Assembly (NCBI RefSeq): GCF_902832845.1 | Contig: NZ_CADFDB010000005.1 | Location: 248,001-312,000 of the forward strand | Reading direction: 5' to 3' | DNA length: 64,000 nucleotides | From: Burkholderia metallica | GTDB lineage: Bacteria > Pseudomonadota > Gammaproteobacteria > Burkholderiales > Burkholderiaceae | Part shown: positions 30,264 through 38,759 of the stretch, piece after piece | How positions within the stretch are numbered: position 1 is the first letter of the stretch | Layout of the letters: every line of letters starts with the position of its first letter | Made by a program: the position numbers and the translations under genes | Notes under the pieces: model-generated | What the model was told of the DNA's origin: nothing | Databases searched by the model: none | The model's input: only the letters and a program-made list of their open reading frames with translations

Positions 30264-31055
30264 ATGAAGATTCGACTGATCAATCCGAATACGACGCAGC
30301 GGATGACCGACGCGATGGGCCGCTGCGCGCGCGAAGTCGCGGCCGCCGGCACCGAGATCGTCGCGGTGAGCCCGCCGATGGGGCCGCCGTCGATCGAAGG
30401 CTATTACGACGAGGCGCTCGCGACGCCGGGGCTGCTCGCCGAGATCGCGCAGGGCGAGCGCGACGGCTGCGACGCGTACGTGATCGCCTGCTTCGGCGAT
30501 CCGGGCCTGTATGCGGCGCGCGAGCTCGCGCGCGGGCCGGTGATCGGCATCGCCGAGGCCGCGATGCATGCGGCGAGCGTGCTCGCGCCGGGCTTCTCGG
30601 TCGTCACGACGCTCGCGCGCACCTGCGGGATGGCCTGGCACCTCGCGGAGCGCTACGGGATGAAGCGGTTCTGCCGCAACGTGCGCGCGACCGACGTCGC
30701 CGTGCTCGAACTCGACCGGCCGGGTTCGGCCGCGCGCCGGATCATCGTCGACGAATGCCGGCGCGCGCTCGACGAGGACGGCGCCGACGCGATCGTGCTC
30801 GGCTGCGCGGGCATGGCCGAATTCGCGCACGAGATCGAGCAGCAGATCGGTGCGCCGGTGGTCGAGGGCGTCACGGCGGCCGTGAAGTGGGCCGAGGCGC
30901 TCGTCGCGCTGCGCCTCGCGACCGCGAAGCGCGGCGATTACGCGCGCCCGCTGCCCAAGCGCTACGACGGCGCGTTCGCCCGCTTCAGCCCGCCGGACGG
31001 GGATCACGCGGAACCGGTCCCGAATTTGCCGCAACCGCACATACACACCGTCTGA
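30264..31055 (+). CDS. Asp/Glu/hydantoin racemase family (probable allantoin racemase)
   Basis: 263 residues of the cofactor-independent racemase family. The two catalytic cysteines are present: Cys76 in VIACFGDPGL and Cys181 in VLGCAGMAEF. The N terminus KIRLINPNTT is the family hallmark. Close relatives (HpxA/HyuE) interconvert R- and S-allantoin or hydantoins; neighbouring PuuE and allantoicase support allantoin racemase. It starts ten bases after the permease stop, so one operon. Confidence 0.88.
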   Translation: MKIRLINPNTTQRMTDAMGRCAREVAAAGTEIVAVSPPMGPPSIEGYYDEALATPGLLAEIAQGERDGCDAYVIACFGDPGLYAARELARGPVIGIAEAAMHAASVLAPGFSVVTTLARTCGMAWHLAERYGMKRFCRNVRATDVAVLELDRPGSAARRIIVDECRRALDEDGADAIVLGCAGMAEFAHEIEQQIGAPVVEGVTAAVKWAEALVALRLATAKRGDYARPLPKRYDGAFARFSPPDGDHAEPVPNLPQPHIHTV

Positions 31056-31204
31056 CACGCACTATCTGCGCCGCTGTATGGGCGCGTATGAACGTTTTCG
31101 CTACACTGGGCCGTCATCGCATCGGCTTGCGCAGCCGGCCTCCGGCGCCCGCGCGGTCGATGCGAACCCATTATTTCAGCCCGCTTTCGTCGCACTTCGA
31201 ACCC

Positions 31205-32158
31205 ATGTCACTCGATCCCAACTATCCTCGCGACCTGATCGGCTACGGCCGCCATCCCGTTCAGGCGAACTGGCCGGGGCGCGCCCGCGTCGCCGTGCAA
31301 TTCGTGCTGAACTACGAGGAGGGCGGCGAGAACTGCGTGCTGCACGGCGATTCGGGCTCGGAGCAATTCCTGTCCGAAATCGTCGGCGCGGCCGCGTATC
31401 CCGATCGCCACATGAGCATGGAGTCGATCTACGAATACGGTTCGCGGGCCGGCGTATGGCGCATCCTGCGCGAATTCGAGAAGCGCGGGCTGCCGCTGAC
31501 GGTATTCGGCGTCGGCATGGCGATCGAGCGCCACCCGGAACTCGCGCGCGCGTTCGTCGAGCTGGGTCATGAAATCGCGTGCCACGGCTGGCGCTGGATC
31601 CACTACCAGAGCATGACGCCGGAACTCGAAGCCGAGCACATGCGCCTGGGAATGGAAGCGATCGAGCGCGTGACGGGCGAGCGCCCGCTCGGCTGGTATA
31701 CCGGCCGCGACAGCCCCAATACGCACCGTCTCGTCGCCGAATACGGCGGCTTCCTGTACGACTCCGACAACTACGGCGACGATCTGCCGTTCTGGATGGA
31801 CGTCGACGTGTCGGGCGGCAAGAAGGTGCCGCAACTGATCGTGCCGTACACGCTCGACACGAACGACATGCGCTTCGCGACGCCGCAGGGCTTCAACACC
31901 GGCGATCACTTCTTCGACTACCTGCGCGACGCGTTCGACGTGCTGTACGCGGAAGGCGACGAGGCGCCGAAGATGCTGTCGATCGGCATGCACTGCCGGT
32001 TGCTCGGCCGCCCGGGCCGGTTCCGCGGGCTGCAGCGTTTCCTCGATCACATCGAGAAGCACGATCGCGTATGGGTGACGCGCCGTGTCGATATCGCGCG
32101 TCACTGGCGTGAACATCATCCGTATCAGCCCAATCATCGAAACGAAGGGAAAGCATGA
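31205..32158 (+). CDS. puuE: Allantoinase PuuE (polysaccharide-deacetylase fold)
   Basis: Hydrolyses allantoin to allantoate. It is the metal-dependent NodB-homology type, not the amidohydrolase type. 317 residues begin LDPNYPRDLIGYGRHPVQANWPG, the PuuE signature, with VQFVLNYEEGGENC, HEIACHGWRW (metal-binding His region) and GWYTGRDSPNTHRL. No good ribosome site was found at the ATG at 31205; an ATG at 31160 would add 15 residues. The 149-base gap from the racemase may hold an internal promoter. The stop overlaps uraD by ATGA. Confidence 0.9.
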   Translation: MSLDPNYPRDLIGYGRHPVQANWPGRARVAVQFVLNYEEGGENCVLHGDSGSEQFLSEIVGAAAYPDRHMSMESIYEYGSRAGVWRILREFEKRGLPLTVFGVGMAIERHPELARAFVELGHEIACHGWRWIHYQSMTPELEAEHMRLGMEAIERVTGERPLGWYTGRDSPNTHRLVAEYGGFLYDSDNYGDDLPFWMDVDVSGGKKVPQLIVPYTLDTNDMRFATPQGFNTGDHFFDYLRDAFDVLYAEGDEAPKMLSIGMHCRLLGRPGRFRGLQRFLDHIEKHDRVWVTRRVDIARHWREHHPYQPNHRNEGKA

Positions 32159-32676
32159 AGGCGATGCGCTACACGTTGGATCAACTGAACACGATGGCCC
32201 CGAGCGCGTTCGTCGCGGCGCTGTCGGGGATCTTCGAACATTCGCCGTGGGTGGCCGAAGTCGCCGCGGGCGAGCGGCCGTTCGCGAGCATCGATGCGCT
32301 GCACAAGACGATGTCGAACGCGGTAGAGAAGGCCGGCGAAGCGCGCCAGCTCGCGCTGATCAACGCTCACCCGGAGCTGGCCGGCAAGGCCGCCGTGCGC
32401 GGCGAGCTGACGGCCGAGTCGACGCGCGAGCAGAGCGGCGCGGGCCTCGACCAGTGCACGCAGGAAGAGTTCGACAAGCTGCTGACGCTGAACCGCACGT
32501 ATCGCGAGAAGTTCGGCTTCCCGTTCATCCTCGCGGTGCGCGGCTATGACCGGCACGGCATCATCGCGAACTTCGAGTCGCGCGTGAATCATTCGCGCAC
32601 CGAGGAACTGCGCGCGAGCCTCGACCAGATCTACCGGATCGCGCGCTTTCGCCTCGACGACCTGATCGACGCCTGA
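32155..32676 (+). CDS. uraD: OHCU decarboxylase
   Basis: Decarboxylates 2-oxo-4-hydroxy-4-carboxy-5-ureidoimidazoline to S-allantoin, after urate hydroxylase and HIU hydrolase. 173 residues; the catalytic His72 lies in LINAHPELAGKAA, followed by the SxxEQ motif (TREQSGAGLDQC), the FGFPFILAVRG block and a C-terminal IARFRLDDLI. It overlaps puuE by four bases. With puuD and uraH on the other side of the cluster this completes the route from urate. Confidence 0.95.
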   Translation: MKAMRYTLDQLNTMAPSAFVAALSGIFEHSPWVAEVAAGERPFASIDALHKTMSNAVEKAGEARQLALINAHPELAGKAAVRGELTAESTREQSGAGLDQCTQEEFDKLLTLNRTYREKFGFPFILAVRGYDRHGIIANFESRVNHSRTEELRASLDQIYRIARFRLDDLIDA

Positions 32677-32739
32677 CACCGCACGACGGCCTGCTGCGTC
32701 GCAGCGGGCCGATCGCATCACTGAAACCAAGGAAACATC

Positions 32740-33753
32740 ATGGCTGTTCCGCTTCTCGATCCCAACGCACCCGAGTTCACGCGGCGCTACGTGAATCTTG
32801 CCGACCCGCGTCTCGGTGCGCAGGCGCTCGAGGCCAGCGACGATTTCTTCGCGCCGAAGGACCGGATGCTGAACCCCGAGCCGGCCGTCTTCATTCCCGG
32901 CAAGTACGACGACCACGGCAAGTGGATGGACGGCTGGGAAACGCGCCGCAAGCGCACGACGGGCTATGACTGGTGCGTCGTCAAGCTCGCGCGCCCGGGC
33001 GTGATCAAGGGCTTCGACATCGATACGAGCCACTTCACCGGCAACTTCCCGCCGGCCGCGTCGATCGAGGCCGCGTTCGTGGCCGACGGCGCGCCGACGC
33101 ATGCGACCGAGTGGGTCGAGATCGTGCCGTCGACGACGCTGCAGGGCAACAGCCATCACTACGTCGAAGCGGGCGATGCGCGCGCCTTCACGCATCTGCG
33201 CGTGAACATCTACCCGGACGGCGGCATCGCGCGTCTGCGCGTGTACGGCCAGCCGCAGCTCGACTGGGCCGGCGCGAGCGCGACCGAGCAGTTCGACCTC
33301 GCCGCGATGGAAAACGGCGGTTACGTGGTGGCCGCGAACAACCAGCACTTCGGCGTCGCGTCGAACCTGCTGTTGCCGGGCCGCGGCGTGAACATGGGCG
33401 ACGGCTGGGAAACCCGCCGCCGCCGCGAGCCGGGCAACGACTGGGCGATCATCGCGCTCGCGCAGCCGGGCGTGATCCGCAAGATCGAGGTCGATACCGC
33501 GTTCTTCAAGGGCAACTATCCGGACCGCTGCTCGATCCAGGCCGCGTACGTGTCGGGCGGCACGGACAGCTCGCTGATCACGCAGTCGATGTTCTGGCCG
33601 GTGCTGCTCGGCGAACAGAAGCTGCAGATGGACAAGCAGCACTACTTCGAACAGGGCATCGCGTCGCTCGGCCCCGTCACGCACGTGCGGCTGAACATCA
33701 TTCCGGACGGCGGCGTATCGCGCCTGCGTCTGTGGGGGACGCTCGACAAATGA
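32740..33753 (+). CDS. alc: Allantoicase
   Basis: Hydrolyses allantoate to ureidoglycolate and urea. The 337-residue protein is an internal duplication of the allantoicase (jelly-roll) domain: [20 protein letters not shown] near residue 65 and [20 protein letters not shown] near residue 220, each followed by an [16 protein letters not shown]-like or [16 protein letters not shown]-like strand. The stop overlaps allA by ATGA. Length and both repeats are standard. Confidence 0.95.
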   Translation: MAVPLLDPNAPEFTRRYVNLADPRLGAQALEASDDFFAPKDRMLNPEPAVFIPGKYDDHGKWMDGWETRRKRTTGYDWCVVKLARPGVIKGFDIDTSHFTGNFPPAASIEAAFVADGAPTHATEWVEIVPSTTLQGNSHHYVEAGDARAFTHLRVNIYPDGGIARLRVYGQPQLDWAGASATEQFDLAAMENGGYVVAANNQHFGVASNLLLPGRGVNMGDGWETRRRREPGNDWAIIALAQPGVIRKIEVDTAFFKGNYPDRCSIQAAYVSGGTDSSLITQSMFWPVLLGEQKLQMDKQHYFEQGIASLGPVTHVRLNIIPDGGVSRLRLWGTLDK

Positions 33754-34262
33754 AGACGCTCGCCATCGAACCGCTGACCAAGGAAGCGTTCGCGCCGTTC
33801 GGCGACGTGATCGAAACGGAAGGCGCGAAGCAGATCCCGATCAACCTCGGCACGACGATCCGCTTTCACGATCTCGCGAAAGTCGACGTGACCGACGAAG
33901 GCGGCCGCACGCTCGTCAACCTGTTCCGCGGCCAGCCGCGCACGCTGCCGTTCGAAGTGAAGATGCTGGAGCGGCACCCGCTCGGCAGCCAGGCGTTCGT
34001 GCCGCTGAACGACCAGCCGTATCTCGTCGTCGTCGCGCCCGCCGGCGATCTCGATCCGGCGAAGATCCGCGCGTTCGTGACGAGCGGCTGGCAGGGCGTC
34101 AACTACGCGAAGGGCGTGTGGCATCACCCGTTGATCGCGCTCGGCGGCGTCAGCGACTTCATCGTCGTCGATCGCGGCGGTGACGGCCTGAACCTGAACG
34201 AGCAGGATCTGCAGGAATCGCTGTGGCTCACCGAGGAAGCACTGCATGCGCTGACGGCCTGA
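33750..34262 (+). CDS. allA: Ureidoglycolate lyase
   Basis: Splits ureidoglycolate to glyoxylate and urea, the last step encoded in this operon. 170 residues of the AllA cupin family: [14 protein letters not shown] near the N terminus, the [19 protein letters not shown] strand and [16 protein letters not shown] with the metal-site histidines. It starts within the last codon of alc (ATGA overlap) and is followed by a strong terminator. Confidence 0.95.
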   Translation: MKTLAIEPLTKEAFAPFGDVIETEGAKQIPINLGTTIRFHDLAKVDVTDEGGRTLVNLFRGQPRTLPFEVKMLERHPLGSQAFVPLNDQPYLVVVAPAGDLDPAKIRAFVTSGWQGVNYAKGVWHHPLIALGGVSDFIVVDRGGDGLNLNEQDLQESLWLTEEALHALTA

Positions 34263-34297
34263 GTCGCCGGCGTTCCCGGCTTACCGCCTGTCTGTCG

Positions 34298-34325
34298 AAA
34301 CCCGCGCGATTCGCGCGGGTTTTTT
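34298..34325 (+). terminator. Rho-independent terminator of the allantoin operon
   Basis: AAACCCGCGCGA pairs with TCGCGCGGGTTT and runs into TTTTT, about 35 bases after the allA stop. Confidence 0.9.
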
Positions 34326-34341
34326 CATGGGCGGCCGGTTT

Positions 34342-34563
34342 CGCGCGACTCGGGTCGCGCCGGCCGGCTGCACGTTCGACGACGTCGTCGACGCGACGGT
34401 GTTTCTCGTCGATCCCGAGGCGGCGTTCGAGAGGATCCGGACGATCGTCTCCGAATACTGCGGCGACGCACCGCATCCGACGCTGACGGCTGATGGCTGA
34501 CGGCCGTCGGCACGGCCTGGCTTTACGGCTTTCGCGCACGAAGTCGCGACGATGCGCGCGTAA
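34342..34563 (+). pseudogene. RidA/YjgF family gene remnant
   Basis: The frame from about 34369 reads GCTFDDVVDATVFLVDPEAA, then SEYCGDAPHPTLTA, which is the C-terminal half of a RidA (YjgF/YER057c/UK114) protein. The frame breaks at three tandem heptamers (CTGACGG, CTGATGG, CTGACGG; 34483-34503). Dropping two copies restores TLTAVGTAWLYGF, the expected family sequence, and a second slip then gives a short HEVATMRA-like end with TAA at 34561. The N-terminal ~50 residues are missing. RidA proteins deaminate reactive imines; this copy is dead. Confidence 0.65.
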
Positions 34564-34586
34564 CGCTGGCGGCGGCGCGTGCTATC

Positions 34587-35057
34587 GTGCCCGCATCTTC
34601 ATCGCACGACGCCCGATTGCGGGCGTGTTCCTTTCATGAGCCAACCCGAGAACAAATTGCGATCCTGCTGCGTACGATGCAGCCCGAATTGCATCCGGGC
34701 GCGTTCGCGTTCGTATCGCTGCCGTTCGACGCAGACGTATCGTTATCCGAAGCGATTGCAACCTTTCGCGAAGCGGAAGGGCTGACGGTCGTCGTCGACG
34801 AGGAAACGGCTGCGCGCCGCGGCTGGCCGGTGTTGTTCCGAACCGCGTGGATCACGCTGACCGTGCATTCCGACCTAGCCGCCGTGGGCCTCACGGCCGC
34901 ATTCGCACGGGCACTCGGCGCGGCCGGCATCAGCTGCAACGTGATGGCCGCCGCGTACCACGACCACATCTTCGTGCCGTTCGACGACGGCCCGCGCGCG
35001 CTCGATGCGCTCGATGCGCTCGTCGCGCTTCAGCGCGACGCGATGCACGGCAGCTAA
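34587..35057 (+). CDS. ACT-domain protein (DUF2241-like)
   Basis: 156 residues if the GTG at 34587 is used. The conserved part begins IAILLRTMQPELHPGAFAFV and includes TWITL-type strand WITLTVHSDLAAVGLTAAFA and CNVMAAAYHDHIFVPFDDG, typical of the paired-ACT DUF2241 family of possible small-molecule sensors. The start is uncertain: an ATG at 34636 (MSQPENK) is in another frame and would fit the family start if one base had changed near 34650, while an in-frame ATG at 34677 would remove conserved residues. The product is probably cytoplasmic. Confidence 0.7.
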   Translation: MPASSSHDARLRACSFHEPTREQIAILLRTMQPELHPGAFAFVSLPFDADVSLSEAIATFREAEGLTVVVDEETAARRGWPVLFRTAWITLTVHSDLAAVGLTAAFARALGAAGISCNVMAAAYHDHIFVPFDDGPRALDALDALVALQRDAMHGS

Positions 35058-35082
35058 CGCACGACACGCATCCGCAGCACGC

Positions 35083-35110
35083 AAAAAAAACGGGCCCGTC
35101 ACCGGGCCCG
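35083..35110 (-). terminator. Rho-independent terminator of puuD
   Basis: On the minus strand, CGGGCCCG, a four-base loop, CGGGCCCG and then eight T. It lies 47 bases after the puuD stop and may also stop plus-strand transcription from the ACT gene. Confidence 0.9.
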
Positions 35111-35156
35111 CGAACGGAGAGGATTGCGCCGGAACACGACACCGGCGCATGGCGGC

Positions 35157-36350
35157 TTACTTGTTCGCGCCACCCTCGAACCACGCGGCGAGCTTCACGC
35201 GCTCGTCGTCGGTCATGTGCGTGACGTTGCCGATCGGCATCGCCTTCAGGCGCACGGCCTGTTCGTAGATACGCTGTGCGTTCTTCGAGATTTCGTCGGG
35301 CGTATCGAACATCACGCCGGCGGGGGCGCTGCCCATCAGCGTCGGCTTCGCCGAGTGACACTCGACGCAGCGCTGCTGCAGGATCGGCATGATGTCGTTG
35401 ATCACGACCTTCGGCGCGTTCGCGGCCTGCGCTTCCGGCGCGACCGGCTTCGGCGTCGTCCAGACCAGGGCGCCCGCGAGCAGTGCGACGCCGCCGATCG
35501 GCAGGTACCACAGCTGCTTGCCGCGGTGACGCATCACGAAGAACTGGCGGATCAGCGCGCCGGCCAGCATGATCAGCACGAGCACGACCCAGTTGAACTT
35601 GTTCGTGTACGTCATCGCATAGTGGTTCGACAGCATCGCGAACACGACCGGCAGCGTGAAGTACGTGTTGTGCACCGAGCGCTGCTTGCCGCGCTTGCCG
35701 TAGATCGGGTTCGGCTCCTCGCCCTTGAGCATCTTGTCGACCATCTTGCGCTGGCCGGGGATGATCACGAAGAACACGTTCGCCGACATGATCGTCGCGA
35801 GCATCGCGCCGACGATCAGGTACGCGGCACGACCCGCGAAGATGTGGCACGCGAGGTAGGCGGCGGCGACCACGTAGATGCCGACGCAGATGCCGAGCAC
35901 GCGATCGTTGGTGCCGAGGATGCGGCACAGCGAGTCGTAGACGATCCAGCCGGCCGCGAGGAAGCCGAGTGCGGATGCGACGGCGACCACCGGGCCCATG
36001 TCGAGCACGCTCTTGTCGATCAGGTAGGTGTTCGGCGCGAGCAGGTACAGCACGAAGAACAGCGAGAAGCCCGACAGCCAGGTCGTGTACGACGGCCACT
36101 TCGACCAGTGCAGGTCATCCGGCATTTCCGGCGGGGCGACCGTATACTTCTGCATGTTGTAGAACCCGCCGCCGTGGACGTGCCACAGCTCGCCGAACAC
36201 ACCGCGCTTGCGCTGGTTCGGGTCGGTCGGCGGTTTCAGGCTGTTGTCGAGCGCGACGAAATAGAACGACTCGCCGATCCACGCAATCGCGACGATGACG
36301 TGCAGCCATCGCAGCGCGAGGTTCAGCCAGTCGGTGATGAAGCCTTCCAT
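35157..36350 (-). CDS. puuD: Urate hydroxylase PuuD, cytochrome c-linked
   Basis: Membrane urate oxidase that forms 5-hydroxyisourate. 397 residues with about eight transmembrane helices (N-terminal urate hydroxylase domain, GESFYFVALDNSL, LWHVHGGGFYNMQK) and a C-terminal cytochrome c domain with a single haem site CVECH at residues 328-332 and a distal Met (KAMPIGNVTHMTDDER). Electrons therefore probably enter the respiratory chain and no hydrogen peroxide is made, unlike uricase. Transcribed as an operon with uraH. Confidence 0.92.
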   Translation of the reverse strand: MEGFITDWLNLALRWLHVIVAIAWIGESFYFVALDNSLKPPTDPNQRKRGVFGELWHVHGGGFYNMQKYTVAPPEMPDDLHWSKWPSYTTWLSGFSLFFVLYLLAPNTYLIDKSVLDMGPVVAVASALGFLAAGWIVYDSLCRILGTNDRVLGICVGIYVVAAAYLACHIFAGRAAYLIVGAMLATIMSANVFFVIIPGQRKMVDKMLKGEEPNPIYGKRGKQRSVHNTYFTLPVVFAMLSNHYAMTYTNKFNWVVLVLIMLAGALIRQFFVMRHRGKQLWYLPIGGVALLAGALVWTTPKPVAPEAQAANAPKVVINDIMPILQQRCVECHSAKPTLMGSAPAGVMFDTPDEISKNAQRIYEQAVRLKAMPIGNVTHMTDDERVKLAAWFEGGANK

Positions 36351-36384
36351 GAAACTCCTCCAGACTCAGATTTTGTCTTGATGC

Positions 36385-36429
36385 GGGCGCCGGTGCGTCG
36401 GGCGCCGGTGCGTCGGGCGCCGATGCGCT
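36385..36429. repeat. 15-base tandem repeat between puuD and uraH
   Basis: Two perfect copies of GGGCGCCGGTGCGTC (36385-36399 and 36400-36414) and a third partial copy (36415-36429) that abuts the uraH stop codon. Confidence 0.8.
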
Positions 36430-36430
36430 G

Positions 36431-36784
36431 TCAGCTGCCGCGATAGGTGCTGTACGACCACGGCGACACGAGCAGCGGCACGTGGTAGTGCGACGCGGTG
36501 TCGGCGATGCCGAAGCGGAGCACGACGCGGTCGACGAAACGGGGTTCGGGCACCTTCACGCCGAGCGACGCGAAGTAATCGCCCGCGTGGAACACGAGTT
36601 CGTATTCGCCGGCGGCGAGCGCGGCGCCTTCGAGCAGGGGTTCGTCGCAGCGGCCGTCGCTATTGGTCAGCACGGTCTTGATCGCGCGGCGCGATTCGCC
36701 GTCCAGCGCGTAGAGATCTACCTTGATGGCAGCGCCGGGACGGCCGTGCGCCGTATCGAGTACGTGGGTAGTGAGCTTTCCCAT
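36431..36784 (-). CDS. uraH: 5-hydroxyisourate hydrolase (transthyretin-like)
   Basis: Hydrolyses 5-hydroxyisourate, the product of PuuD, to OHCU. 117 residues with the family signatures: N-terminal KLTTHVLDTAHGRPG (catalytic His), central TNSDGRCDEPLL and the C-terminal tetrapeptide YRGS that forms the active site in the tetramer. An AAGGA ribosome site lies about nine bases upstream. The gene precedes puuD on the same transcript, so successive enzymes are co-expressed. Confidence 0.95.
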   Translation of the reverse strand: MGKLTTHVLDTAHGRPGAAIKVDLYALDGESRRAIKTVLTNSDGRCDEPLLEGAALAAGEYELVFHAGDYFASLGVKVPEPRFVDRVVLRFGIADTASHYHVPLLVSPWSYSTYRGS

Positions 36785-37294
36785 TCGCAATTGTCCTTGT
36801 GTGAATGCGAGGTTCGGCGGCGGCCCGATCCAAAGACTGTGCGGCGGATCGAGGCTCCACGTCACGTGGCTACATACCCGTCGGCGAGATTGAAGCGAGC
36901 GCCGTGCAGGCATTGTAAAAAGGTTCCCCGCGCAAATACGGGCGCGATATCAAAGATAATGCGCCGCGCATGAGCGGCTGTCGACGGGCCGCCGCAGACC
37001 GCTTGCGGCGGGCGTTTCGGGCGTCCGGCGGCGCGTGGCGCGGCGTACCATATCGAAACCGTGAAGCGCGGTATTCCGGATCGCGCATTGTGTGCGGCGC
37101 GTGCTTGGGCGATCCTCCCGGCGTGCGCGTCGGCCCGATGGCCCGCGCGTACCCCGAAGACGGCGAGCACGCCGGGTAACCGGGCCAGGGCGTTCGAACG
37201 GACGCAGGCACCGGAGCGTGCCGCGATTCAGCGTTCGAACGGCTGTGTGACCGCCTCCAGGCAGACCCTGGGGGCAGACCGACGCGGAGAACGC
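36785..37294. other. Divergent intergenic region, uraH and amidohydrolase gene
   Basis: About 510 bases between divergent starts. For uraH a minus-strand TACAAT (36912-36917) could be a -10 box, with no good -35. Frames through the region lack coding texture. The last 15 bases hold the GGAGA ribosome site of the next gene. I see no other feature. Confidence 0.4.
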
Positions 37295-38707
37295 ATGAAC
37301 CTCGAGCAGCACGCTGGCGCACGCGCGCCGAACACCTCTTCATCCCGCCCGAAAACCCTGCTGGTCAAGCACGCCGACGTGCTCGTGACCATGGACGACA
37401 CGCGCCGCGAGCTGCGCGACGCGGGGCTCTACATCGAAGACAACCGGATCGTCGCGGTCGGCCCGACCGCCGAGCTGCCCGACACGGCCGACGAAGTGCT
37501 CGACCTGCGCGGCCACCTCGTGATCCCGGGGCTCGTGAACACGCACCACCACATGTACCAGAGCCTGACGCGCGCGGTGCCCGCCGCGCAGAACGCCGAG
37601 CTGTTCGGCTGGCTCACGAACCTGTACCGGATCTGGGCGCACCTGACGCCCGAGATGATCGAGGTGTCGACGCTCACCGCGATGGCCGAGCTGCTGCAGT
37701 CGGGCTGCACGACGTCGAGCGACCACCTGTACATCTACCCGAACGGCAGCCGGCTCGACGACAGCATCGGCGCCGCGCAACGGATCGGCATGCGCTTTCA
37801 TGCGAGCCGCGGCGCGATGAGCGTCGGCCAGCGCGACGGCGGGCTGCCGCCCGATTCGGTCGTCGAGCGCGAACCCGACATCCTGCGCGACACGCAGCGG
37901 CTGATCGAGACCTATCACGACGAAGGCCGCTACGCGATGCTGCGCGTGGTCGTCGCGCCGTGCTCGCCGTTCTCGGTGAGCCGCGACCTGATGCGCGACG
38001 CGGCCGTGCTCGCGCGCGAATACGGCGTGTCGCTGCACACGCACCTCGCGGAGAACGTCAACGACATCGCGTACAGCCGCGAGAAGTTCGGGATGACGCC
38101 CGCCGAATATGCGGAAGATCTCGGCTGGGTCGGCCACGACGTATGGCATGCGCACTGCGTGCAGCTCGACGATGCGGGCATCGGCCTGTTCGCGCGCACC
38201 GGCACGGGCGTCGCGCACTGTCCGTGCTCGAACATGCGGCTCGCGTCGGGCATCGCGCCGGTGAAGAAGATGCGGCTCGCGGGCGTGCCGGTCGGCCTCG
38301 GCGTCGACGGTTCCGCGTCCAACGACGGCGCGCAGATGGTTGCGGAAGTGCGTCAGGCGCTGCTGCTGCAGCGGGTCGGCTTCGGGCCCGACGCGATGAC
38401 CGCGCGCGAAGCGCTCGAGATCGCGACGCTCGGCGGCGCGAAGGTGCTGAACCGCGACGACATCGGTGCGCTGAAGCCCGGCATGGCTGCCGACTTTGCC
38501 GCGTTCGACCTGCGCCAGCCGCTGTTCGCGGGCGCGCTGCACGATCCGGTTGCGGCGCTCGTGTTCTGCGCGCCGTCGCAGACGGCGTACACGGTGGTGA
38601 ACGGGAAGGTGGTGGTGCGGGAAGGGCGGTTGGCAACGCTCGACCTGCCGCCCGTCATCGAGCGTCACAACGCGCTCGCGCACGCGCTGGTCGAGGCGTC
38701 GCGCTGA
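37295..38707 (+). CDS. 8-oxoguanine/guanine deaminase-like amidohydrolase
   Basis: 470-residue amidohydrolase of the TrzA/ATZ/8-oxoguanine deaminase group. Metal-binding motifs are VNTHHHMYQS (near residue 90), HTHLAEN, HAHCVQLDD and GLGVDGSASND with the catalytic Asp. It keeps the family phrase PCSPFSVSRDLM. Members deaminate 8-oxoguanine to urate, or guanine to xanthine; placement beside urate-degrading genes supports the former or both. A GGAGA site precedes the ATG; the frame upstream to 37061 is not family-like. Confidence 0.88.
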   Translation: MNLEQHAGARAPNTSSSRPKTLLVKHADVLVTMDDTRRELRDAGLYIEDNRIVAVGPTAELPDTADEVLDLRGHLVIPGLVNTHHHMYQSLTRAVPAAQNAELFGWLTNLYRIWAHLTPEMIEVSTLTAMAELLQSGCTTSSDHLYIYPNGSRLDDSIGAAQRIGMRFHASRGAMSVGQRDGGLPPDSVVEREPDILRDTQRLIETYHDEGRYAMLRVVVAPCSPFSVSRDLMRDAAVLAREYGVSLHTHLAENVNDIAYSREKFGMTPAEYAEDLGWVGHDVWHAHCVQLDDAGIGLFARTGTGVAHCPCSNMRLASGIAPVKKMRLAGVPVGLGVDGSASNDGAQMVAEVRQALLLQRVGFGPDAMTAREALEIATLGGAKVLNRDDIGALKPGMAADFAAFDLRQPLFAGALHDPVAALVFCAPSQTAYTVVNGKVVVREGRLATLDLPPVIERHNALAHALVEASR

Positions 38708-38759
38708 AGGCGGGCCGGCGCTGTCCGGCGGCGGTGTTGCCGCCGGGCGGCGCGAGCCG

